From Clostridia bacterium (lineage in GTDB: Bacteria; Bacillota_E; SLMV01; PUMD01), in contig SKXF01000283.1 in assembly GCA_007128555.1 (NCBI GenBank), forward strand, positions 1 to 5,091: DNA of 5,091 nt, in the 5' to 3' direction. Both the position numbers and the translations under genes were made by a program. The notes below the pieces were generated by a model, which made no database searches, was not told where the DNA came from, and saw only the letters and a list, made by a program, of their open reading frames with translations. This document shows, one piece after another, positions 1 through 5,091 of this stretch (within the stretch, counting starts at the first letter, position 1; every line of letters starts with the position of its first letter).

Positions 1-972
1 AAAACCCGGGATGGTATTGATCTCATTGAGGACAATCCGGTCGTCTCCTTCCTGGTAAAAGAAATCGACTCGAGCCATTCCTCGCGCGTCCACGGCGCCG
101 AAAGCGAGTTCGGCAATCGCCCGGGTCTGCTCGGCCACCTCCTCGGGCACCTGGGCCGGGATCACCAGCTGCGTATCCTCTGCGAAGTACTTCGCATTAT
201 AATCATAAAAGCACCCCGATGCGATGATTTCGCCGGGACCCGCCACACGCAAATCCGTGTTTCCCAGGACACTGCATTCCAGTTCCCGGGCCCCGAGCAC
301 GGCGGACTCAATCAACACCTTCGAATCGTGTGAAGCCGCTGCTCGCAGCGCCCTGGGCAGGTCCTCTGCCCGGTTCACCCGGTAAACCCCCACGCTCGAA
401 CCCAGGCATGCTGGCTTAACAAAACAGGGCAGCCCCAATGCTTTCTCCGTCTCCGTGACAATCCGCTGCTCATCCTCGACGATCTCATCCATCCGATAGG
501 CGAGGAAATCCGTCACCGGCAACCCGGCAGCCATAAACAAATTCTTCATGATCTCCTTGTCCATTGCCGCTCCCGATGCCGCTGCGCCACTACCAACATA
601 GGGAATCCCCAGGAGATCGAGGGTGCCCTGCACCCGTCCATCCTCACCGTAAGGTCCGTGCAACACGGGGAAGACGACATCCACGTCCAGGCGCCTGTTC
701 TGGGGCCCAACCAGGATACCTCCACCTGGGCCCGGATCCAACCTGACCCGCCCCTGCGGTCGGGGTCCGTCGGGGATTCCTCTCTGCATCCATTCCTCGG
801 GATCCTCAGCCAGGTACCAGGCGCCAGCCCGGGTGATACCAATGGGAATCACGTTGTAACGGTCCGGATTCAGTGCCCCCCATATCGACCGGACTGACAT
901 CAAGGAAACGTCGTGTTCCTCCGATAATCCTCCGAAGAGAATCGCGAGGTCTTTCCTACCACCTGTGTTCAC
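1..972 (-). CDS. ddl: D-alanine--D-alanine ligase, 3' end beyond the window, GTG start
   Basis: Ddl joins two D-alanines with ATP in the cytoplasm, making the dipeptide later added to UDP-MurNAc-tripeptide by MurF. All 324 visible codons are open. The N-terminal domain has ILFGGLSEEHDVS (11-23), including the glutamate that contacts the first D-Ala, and HGPYGEDG (105-112). The ATP-grasp domain has MDK (137-139), KPACLGSSVGV (186-196), YDYNAKY (256-262), RVDFF (301-305) and the metal-binding NEINTIPGF (316-324). The tyrosine-containing omega-loop motif YDYNAKY is typical of D-Ala-D-Ala rather than VanA-type D-Ala-D-Lac ligases. The window ends at PGF, so roughly 40 residues are missing by family length. 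The GTG at 972 follows GGGAGG and gives the usual short lead before the first strand; in-frame TTG (990) and CTG (987) codons lack this support. It follows mtaB in the same direction, an unusual partner for a heat-shock cluster. Confidence 0.95.
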   Translation of the reverse strand, partial: MNTGGRKDLAILFGGLSEEHDVSLMSVRSIWGALNPDRYNVIPIGITRAGAWYLAEDPEEWMQRGIPDGPRPQGRVRLDPGPGGGILVGPQNRRLDVDVVFPVLHGPYGEDGRVQGTLDLLGIPYVGSGAAASGAAMDKEIMKNLFMAAGLPVTDFLAYRMDEIVEDEQRIVTETEKALGLPCFVKPACLGSSVGVYRVNRAEDLPRALRAAASHDSKVLIESAVLGARELECSVLGNTDLRVAGPGEIIASGCFYDYNAKYFAEDTQLVIPAQVPEEVAEQTRAIAELAFGAVDARGMARVDFFYQEGDDRIVLNEINTIPGF

Positions 973-1014
973 CCAGCCACCTCCCAGCAACTTCGCTGCC
1001 TCTATGTCATAGTA
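973..1014 (-). promoter_or_regulatory. mtaB-ddl spacer with the ddl ribosome binding site
   Basis: The 42-base spacer, longest in the window, holds a strong GGGAGG (985-980) ending 7 bases before the ddl GTG. Upstream of it are a perfect 11-base interrupted palindrome, CTATGACATAG (1012-1002), and a four-pair CAGC/GCTG inverted repeat. A TACTAT that could act as a -10 box overlaps the start of the spacer, but the -35 region is poor. Only the ribosome binding site is convincing; no terminator-like hairpin with a T run is present. Confidence 0.55.
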
Positions 1015-2412
1015 TTACTCAGAAACCGAATTGAAACCTCCTGAACCGATGGGGACCGCCAGGCATCCCTCCTGCGCGGCATCCACCACCTGTACACGAA
1101 GGATCTGTCCCACCCGGAACGCCCCATCCGGCGCCAGGACCCACGTGGGAACATAATTGCCGGTATAACCGTAGTAATGGGTCCATCCCCTCGGACCGGC
1201 AACAAAGGGGTGGTCGTTCCGCTGATCTTCCACCAGCACCTCGGCTGATTGGTCTACCTGCTCCTGGTGAAAGGCTGCCGCTGAATCGCGGGCCAACTCA
1301 AGAACGTCATCCCGCCGACGCCTGATGACCTCCGGGGGAACCTGGTCATCCATGCGTGCGGCCCGGGTTCCGGGCCGCACGGAAAAGGGAAATGCGTGGA
1401 TGCGGGAAAATCGGATCTTCCGGGCAAAATCCAGGGTCCGGCTGTGATCCTCTTCCTCTTCACCGGGGAACCCCACCATGACGTCGGTGCTCAAACCCAG
1501 GTCCGGCATGTGCCCCCGGGCCTGGTCCACGAGCTCACAATACTGCGAAGGAGTGTAGCGGCGGCCCATCCGCTCGAGGGTCCGACCGGTCCCGCTCTGC
1601 AATGGAAGATGCAGATGCCTGGCCATGCGGGAACTGGATGCCATCACCTCAAACAACCGGTCGTCCAGGTCCATGGGTTCAACGGAGCTGAGCCGTAAGC
1701 GCCACCGGCCCGGAATCCGCAGCAGGCGCTCCAGCAAACCCGGGAGACTCTCGTCGATATCCGGGCAACGCTCGTAGGCACCCAGGTGGATTCCCGTCAA
1801 CACGACCTCGCGAAAACCTCCGTCGACCAGGCGCGTAACCTCGGCAACGATCTCTTTGGGAGGTCGACCGCGAACAGGTCCCCGCAGATAGGGAATAAGG
1901 CAGTACGCGCAAAACTCGTCACAGCCCTCCTGGACCTTGACCAGGGCCCGGCTATGTCCCGAATAGGAGGAAACTCGAGGCGAGTCGTAGGTCGAAAGCC
2001 TCTGCGACCACGGATCCACCACCTGCTTCCGGGGCACGTCGCCCTTCTGCAGCAATGCGAGGACGGAATCCACCATGTCACCTGTCTGTCCAACCCCAAG
2101 CAAGAGATCTGCCGGAAGATTCTCGAGCCTGTCGGCCCCCTTCTCCCCGGAGCGAGTGGCCTCGGCCTGGGGATAACAGCCTGCAAGTACAACGACGGCC
2201 GTCTCGTTCATCCTGCGGGCACGGCGGGTCATCTGACGAGACCGGGCTGCAGCGCCCCCTGTCACGGCGCAGCTGACGACCACGTACACGTCCGCGACCT
2301 CGTCGAAACCGACAGATTCGAAACCCCGCCGCAAGAACTCCTCGCGCAGGGCCTGGGCATCATACTGATTCACTTTGCACCCGAGCGTCAAAAATGCGAT
2401 CCTACGTCCCAC
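1015..2412 (-). CDS. mtaB: tRNA t6A37 methylthiotransferase MtaB (radical SAM), GTG start
   Basis: MtaB adds a methylthio group to N6-threonylcarbamoyladenosine at tRNA position 37, giving ms2t6A, which stabilises decoding; B. subtilis YqeV is the reference bacterial enzyme. The 465 residues have the three family domains. The N-terminal UPF0004 domain carries the auxiliary-cluster cysteines Cys12 (TLGCKVNQYD), Cys48 (VVSCAVT) and Cys79 (AGCYPQ). The radical SAM domain has Cys164, Cys168 and Cys171 in VQEGCDEFCAYCLIP, followed by RGPVRGRP, LTGIHLG, LHLPLQSG and DVMVGFPGE. The last 70 or so residues fit a TRAM RNA-binding domain. LGCKVNQYD and the prmA neighbour favour MtaB over MiaB and RimO, which have other signatures and contexts. 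The second cysteine motif lacks the usual Asn-Thr before Cys. The gene ends TAA at 1017-1015, 42 bases before ddl. Family certain, subfamily very likely. Confidence 0.93.
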   Translation of the reverse strand: MGRRIAFLTLGCKVNQYDAQALREEFLRRGFESVGFDEVADVYVVVSCAVTGGAAARSRQMTRRARRMNETAVVVLAGCYPQAEATRSGEKGADRLENLPADLLLGVGQTGDMVDSVLALLQKGDVPRKQVVDPWSQRLSTYDSPRVSSYSGHSRALVKVQEGCDEFCAYCLIPYLRGPVRGRPPKEIVAEVTRLVDGGFREVVLTGIHLGAYERCPDIDESLPGLLERLLRIPGRWRLRLSSVEPMDLDDRLFEVMASSSRMARHLHLPLQSGTGRTLERMGRRYTPSQYCELVDQARGHMPDLGLSTDVMVGFPGEEEEDHSRTLDFARKIRFSRIHAFPFSVRPGTRAARMDDQVPPEVIRRRRDDVLELARDSAAAFHQEQVDQSAEVLVEDQRNDHPFVAGPRGWTHYYGYTGNYVPTWVLAPDGAFRVGQILRVQVVDAAQEGCLAVPIGSGGFNSVSE

Positions 2413-2417
2413 GTCGT

Positions 2418-2423
2418 ACCCCC
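2418..2423 (-). promoter_or_regulatory. Probable ribosome binding site for mtaB
   Basis: GGGGGT on the minus strand ends 5 bases before the GTG at 2412-2410. It is a weak Shine-Dalgarno match with slightly short spacing. The start is still well supported, because the prmA TGA (2433-2431) is in frame just upstream and no other usual start codon lies between them. Confidence 0.4.
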
Positions 2424-2430
2424 GATCGCA

Positions 2431-3306
2431 TCACGATGGACGCCGGCAGACGAGGGCTCTCCAGTCGCCCTCGGACAGTTCCCTGTCCACCTGCCAGCCG
2501 TCGGATCCAAAGATCTCGGCCACCCTCTCACACAGGTCACGGTAGAGCCCGGAAAGAATCAAGACCCCACCGGGTCCTGTCGCGCCTCTGAGGCTTTCAG
2601 CGCGTGACAAGATCATCGGGGCCGTCAGATTGGCGATCACGAGGGGAAACGACGAAGGCCAGGGGCCATCACCGAGACAGGCGGCGTCAGAGCAGGCCAC
2701 CCTGAGGCGCCCTGAGACATCATTGTGTTCTGCATTGCACCGGGTAGATCTCACAGCCGCCGGATCAATGTCGCAGGCATAGACCGTATCAACACCCAGT
2801 TTCAGTGTGGCAATCGCCAGCACGCCTGTGCCGCACCCCACGTCCAGGGCCGTTGTGACATCTTTGCCCCGGATAGCATCAATGGCAGCTCGCAGGGCCA
2901 ACCGGGTACTTTCATGGTATCCGGTACCAAAGGCGAGGCCGGGCTCAATCACCACTTCGGCCACGCCATCGGGAGCCTCACCGGCGTGCCAGGGCGGAAC
3001 CACCCAGACCGGGCCCACCCTGACTGGCTTCATGCCCGCCCGGACCCGATCAACCCAGTCCAGGGCCGAAACCTGCTGGATCTGCACCCTTACATCTCCC
3101 GTGAGGGCCGATAATCGCTTCATAGTCCGGGCGAAGAGGGCCTCCTTCTCGTCTGCGTCAACCGGCTGGTAGAAAAGGAGCACGGACCTGCCACCTGCAC
3201 CGGTGCGCTGTTCAAATCCGGCAGGTGACAGGTCCGACATACACGCGACCGCCGAGTCCCCAAGATCCCCCGGTATGGAAACCGCGACCTCCCATAGATC
3301 ATCCAT
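2431..3306 (-). CDS. prmA: Ribosomal protein L11 methyltransferase PrmA
   Basis: PrmA uses S-adenosylmethionine to methylate ribosomal protein L11; in E. coli it trimethylates the N-terminal amine and two lysines. The 291 residues are close to the E. coli length. A small N-terminal L11-recognition domain starts with LWEVAVSIP. The linker motif EPGLAFGTGYHESTRLAL (121-138) precedes the class I methyltransferase fold. SAM motif I is LDVGCGTGVLAI (154-165), the acidic ribose-binding loop is ACDIDPAAV (177-185), and motif IV is ANLTAPMI (225-232). Near the end, GGVLILSGL matches the family. Two sites differ from the common forms: GYHEST where GTHPTT is usual, and NLTA where NILA is usual. The ATG at 3306 is chosen because PrmA proteins begin near this WEV strand; the open frame reaches 3363, but the extra 19 residues (rich in Arg, Ser and Cys) lie within dnaJ and do not look like the family. 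It overlaps dnaJ by 8 bases, suggesting translational coupling. Confidence 0.95.
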   Translation of the reverse strand: MDDLWEVAVSIPGDLGDSAVACMSDLSPAGFEQRTGAGGRSVLLFYQPVDADEKEALFARTMKRLSALTGDVRVQIQQVSALDWVDRVRAGMKPVRVGPVWVVPPWHAGEAPDGVAEVVIEPGLAFGTGYHESTRLALRAAIDAIRGKDVTTALDVGCGTGVLAIATLKLGVDTVYACDIDPAAVRSTRCNAEHNDVSGRLRVACSDAACLGDGPWPSSFPLVIANLTAPMILSRAESLRGATGPGGVLILSGLYRDLCERVAEIFGSDGWQVDRELSEGDWRALVCRRPS

Positions 3307-4441
3307 CCTTCGCACCCTTAAACGCCCTCCGCACTCGCTTGATGAAACCCTCGTCCGGCACATCTAGGGTCTCTCCCCGGGAGGACGCAAATTCCATCAA
3401 CAAGTTCTTCTCCTGGTCCGAGAGGTCGGTCGGGATCGACACCCTGAAGGTCAACACGTGATTGCCGCGGCCGTAGCCCTGTACGTAGGGAATACCCTTA
3501 TCCCGCAGCGTCATGGTGTCTCCGTTCTGGGTGCCCGGCTTCACCGTGATGTCCTGGGTGCCGTCCAGGGTCTCGACCTCCCTCTTACCTCCGAGGCAGG
3601 CCTCCACCATGCTGATCGTGATCTCACTGTGCACGTCGTTTCCCCGGCGGACGAACTCAGGGTGCGGCTTGACCCGGATACGGATGTACAGATCACCATT
3701 GGGGCCTCCCAGTCCTCCCATCTCGCCCTCACCGGACACCCGCAGGCGCATTCCGTCCTCCACCCCTGCGGGAATACTGACCTCGATCCTGCGCTTCCGC
3801 TGGGTCCTGCCCCGACCCCGGCACTCGGGACACAAATCCTCGATGATCTTCCCCTGTCCATGGCACCGGGGGCAGGTGCTACTGGTCACGAACTGACCGA
3901 AAGGGGTGTTCCGGGAAGCGTTCACCCGGCCAGAGCCCTCGCACTGCGAGCAGGTCTTCGGGCTGCTTCCTGGGCTGGCTCCGCTCCCGTCACAGGTCGG
4001 GCAGTTTTCGGCGCGGGCAACTTCCACTTCGCGGTCAACGCCAAAAGCAGCCGTGGAAAAATCCAGGGTCACTGCGATCTCGACGTCACGTCCCCGGGTG
4101 GGCCTGCGCCCCCGCCCCTGGCCCCTACCTCCACCACCGAAGAAGGCATCGAAAATGTCACCAAGATCGCCGAACCCACCAAAATCTGAAGGGTCAAACC
4201 CCCCACCAAAGCCCTGGGCCCCGGCGCTCCCGAACTGGTCGTAAGCACTTCTTTTCTCGGGGTTGCTCAGGGTCTGATAGGCTTCATTGATCTGCTTGAA
4301 CCGGCTCTCAGCCTCGGGGTCGCCGGGATTGGCATCGGGGTGATGCTTCCTGGCCAGCCTGCGATAGGCCGACTTGATATCCTTTTCCGATGCATCCCGG
4401 GAGACCCCGAGAACTTCGTAATAGTCTTTACCATCTGGCAA
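3299..4441 (-). CDS. dnaJ: Chaperone DnaJ (class I Hsp40), complete, TTG start
   Basis: DnaJ delivers unfolded clients to DnaK and stimulates its ATPase. The 380 residues match the usual length and show every class I part. The J domain (about 5-70) starts DYYEVLGV and has the HPD tripeptide at 34-36, which is essential for DnaK stimulation. A Gly/Phe-rich linker (about 71-113) contains GDIFDAFFGG. The zinc region (147-211) has four CxxCxGxG repeats, CPTCDGSG, CSQCEGSG, CPRCHGQG and CPECRGRG, with all eight cysteines present (147, 150, 164, 167, 190, 193, 204, 207). The client-binding C-terminal domains follow. The start is TTG, the only usual start codon between the upstream in-frame TGA and the J domain, and it gives the normal short lead before DYYE. 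Its stop overlaps the prmA start by 8 bases. Identity is certain; the start is likely but unusual. Confidence 0.97.
   Translation of the reverse strand: MPDGKDYYEVLGVSRDASEKDIKSAYRRLARKHHPDANPGDPEAESRFKQINEAYQTLSNPEKRSAYDQFGSAGAQGFGGGFDPSDFGGFGDLGDIFDAFFGGGGRGQGRGRRPTRGRDVEIAVTLDFSTAAFGVDREVEVARAENCPTCDGSGASPGSSPKTCSQCEGSGRVNASRNTPFGQFVTSSTCPRCHGQGKIIEDLCPECRGRGRTQRKRRIEVSIPAGVEDGMRLRVSGEGEMGGLGGPNGDLYIRIRVKPHPEFVRRGNDVHSEITISMVEACLGGKREVETLDGTQDITVKPGTQNGDTMTLRDKGIPYVQGYGRGNHVLTFRVSIPTDLSDQEKNLLMEFASSRGETLDVPDEGFIKRVRRAFKGAKDG
3315..3319 (-). promoter_or_regulatory. Ribosome binding site for prmA, inside the end of dnaJ
   Basis: AAGGG on the minus strand ends 8 bases before the ATG at 3306-3304. 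A second AAGG touches the ATG and is too close to act. The site lies within dnaJ coding sequence and supports starting PrmA at MDDLWEV rather than 19 codons earlier. Confidence 0.55.
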
Positions 4442-4447
4442 TACAGG

Positions 4448-4465
4448 TCACTCCCCGGTGTTCAT
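4448..4465 (-). other. Five-codon mini-ORF (MNTGE) in the dnaK-dnaJ spacer, in frame with dnaJ
   Basis: Four bases after the dnaK stop is an ATG (4465-4463) followed by four codons and TGA (4450-4448). An AAGGA at 4478-4474, inside the last codons of dnaK, lies 8 bases before this ATG, which is good Shine-Dalgarno spacing. The mini-ORF is in frame with dnaJ; only the TGA and two more codons separate it from the dnaJ TTG start, and it contains the dnaJ ribosome binding site. It may serve termination-reinitiation coupling, be the remnant of a former dnaJ start, be a sequencing error, or be chance. Whether it is translated cannot be seen here. Confidence 0.35.
4451..4456 (-). promoter_or_regulatory. 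Ribosome binding site for the TTG-started dnaJ
   Basis: GGGGAG on the minus strand ends 9 bases before the TTG at 4441-4439. It supports this start because the only codons between the TTG and an in-frame TGA (4450-4448) are GTA and CCT, neither a usual start, and no in-frame ATG precedes the J domain downstream. Confidence 0.6.
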
Positions 4466-4469
4466 ACCG

Positions 4470-5091
4470 TCATTCCTTGACCTCGAAATCAGCATCCACA
4501 CTGTCGTCAGCGCCTGTCTCAAAACCTTCGGGATCCGTACCGGAAGGCGGTGTCTCATAGGCGGCGGCGCCCATTTCCTGCAGGGCATCCGTGAGGCTTT
4601 CCGTGACGGATTTTATCCGGTCAACCTCGGCTTCTGCATCATCGAGGACCTCGCGCACTTCAGTAACCCGCTCCCGCACCTTCTCCATGAGGCTCGCATC
4701 TGCCTTGTCCTCGAGGCTCTTCAGGGTCCGTTCGGCGGTGCTGACAGCGGTGTCGGCCTCATTACGGGCATCTACCAGGGCCTTCGCCTTCCGGTCCTGC
4801 TCCTCGTACTCCTCGGCTTCGTGGAGCATGCGTTCAATCTCCTCGTCGCTGAGACCACTCGAGGACTTGATGGTGATCTTCTGCTCTTTGCCGGTGGCCT
4901 TATCCGTCGCCGACACATTGACGATGCCGTTAGCGTCGATGTCAAAACTAACTTCGATCTGCGGTATTCCCCTGGGCGCAGGGGGAATGCCATCAAGCAT
5001 GAACCTTCCCAGGGTCCTGTTGTCCCGGGCCATGGGACGCTCGCCCTGCAGCACATGAACTTCAACCTGGGTCTGATTGTCCGCAGCGGTG
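4470..5091 (-). CDS. dnaK: Chaperone DnaK (Hsp70), C-terminal part; 5' end beyond the window
   Basis: DnaK is the cytoplasmic ATP-dependent Hsp70 chaperone; it binds exposed hydrophobic stretches of unfolded proteins with DnaJ and GrpE. About 206 codons are visible, starting in the substrate-binding beta domain at TAADNQTQ. The Hsp70 hallmarks [28 protein letters not shown] and [13 protein letters not shown] follow, then [14 protein letters not shown] at the switch to the helical lid. The lid is rich in charged residues, and the protein ends in an acidic tail closing with DADFEVKE, close to the usual bacterial DnaK end. The ATPase domain lies off the right edge. The frame is open to the edge, so a GTG at 5054, inside the conserved HVLQGERP motif, is not a start. 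The stop is TGA at 4472-4470, and dnaJ begins 28 bases downstream. Identity is certain; hrcA and grpE further upstream are only an expectation from related operons. Confidence 0.98.
   Translation of the reverse strand, partial: TAADNQTQVEVHVLQGERPMARDNRTLGRFMLDGIPPAPRGIPQIEVSFDIDANGIVNVSATDKATGKEQKITIKSSSGLSDEEIERMLHEAEEYEEQDRKAKALVDARNEADTAVSTAERTLKSLEDKADASLMEKVRERVTEVREVLDDAEAEVDRIKSVTESLTDALQEMGAAAYETPPSGTDPEGFETGADDSVDADFEVKE

Noticed and set aside
980..1000. CAGC/GCTG hairpin as a terminator between mtaB and ddl
   Set aside because: The stem has only four base pairs and no T run follows, so it does not qualify as an intrinsic terminator.
1005..1045. A sigma-70 type promoter for ddl at the end of mtaB
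   Set aside because: TACTAT fits a -10 box with two mismatches, but no hexamer at the right distance matches TTGACA in more than about three positions. This is too weak to annotate.
1786..2607. A 273-codon open frame on the plus strand
   Set aside because: It lies antisense to mtaB and the end of prmA, which have unmistakable family motifs. Its translation shows no recognisable domain, and long antisense frames are common in GC-rich genes.
3307..3363. A longer PrmA start, 19 codons upstream
   Set aside because: The extra residues lie inside dnaJ and do not resemble any PrmA N-terminus. The ATG at 3306 has a spaced AAGGG and gives the family's normal start.
3458..4189. A 243-codon open frame on the plus strand
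   Set aside because: It is wholly antisense to dnaJ, whose zinc repeats and C-terminal domains fix the coding strand. The translation is low-complexity and matches no family I know.
3960..4260. Glycine-rich repeats in dnaJ as a tandem DNA repeat or mobile element
   Set aside because: They encode the normal Gly/Phe linker and CxxCxGxG zinc repeats of class I DnaJ.
4448..4450. The TGA before dnaJ read through as selenocysteine or another amino acid
   Set aside because: TGA also ends dnaK, dnaJ and prmA here, so a changed code is unlikely. No selenocysteine insertion hairpin is evident and DnaJ has no role for one.
1..5091. CRISPR array, tRNA or rRNA genes, insertion sequence, or phage or defence genes
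   Set aside because: The window is almost fully covered by five recognised housekeeping genes, and the remaining spacers total fewer than 100 bases, with no repeats of the right kind.

Overview
The window is a compact housekeeping gene cluster, read entirely from the minus strand (right to left). It holds the 3' part of dnaK, then complete dnaJ, prmA and mtaB, then ddl, which runs off the left edge. All four junctions are short: 28 bases between dnaK and dnaJ, an 8-base overlap between dnaJ and prmA, 18 bases between prmA and mtaB, and 42 bases between mtaB and ddl. I see no convincing terminator or strong promoter, so cotranscription is likely. Both cut genes are cut only by the window edge, and no gene shows a frameshift or internal stop.

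Organism: the DNA is moderately GC-rich (about 60% by eye) and clearly bacterial. The order dnaK-dnaJ-prmA-mtaB resembles the heat-shock operon of Firmicutes and some other phyla, where hrcA and grpE usually lie before dnaK and the 16S rRNA methyltransferase gene rsmE often lies between prmA and mtaB. Here rsmE is absent and ddl follows mtaB. I cannot assign a phylum from the sequence alone. A Firmicutes-like or Synergistota-like lineage, or a poorly sampled phylum, would fit.

Region by region: 4470-5091 is the C-terminal third of the DnaK chaperone. 4442-4469 is a short spacer with a five-codon ATG mini-ORF and the ribosome binding site for a TTG-started dnaJ. 3299-4441 is a class I DnaJ co-chaperone with a complete zinc region. 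2431-3306 is PrmA, the ribosomal protein L11 methyltransferase. 1015-2412 is MtaB, a radical-SAM tRNA methylthiotransferase. 973-1014 is a spacer with a good ribosome binding site. 1-972 is D-alanine--D-alanine ligase, from a GTG start to just past its last metal-binding motif.

How the genes fit together: DnaK and DnaJ fold proteins together, PrmA and MtaB modify the translation apparatus (L11 and tRNA position 37), and Ddl makes the D-Ala-D-Ala dipeptide for peptidoglycan. I found no new defence, mobile or RNA-based system. The points most worth a second look are the start region of dnaJ, the addition of ddl to the cluster, the missing rsmE, and motif variants in PrmA and MtaB.
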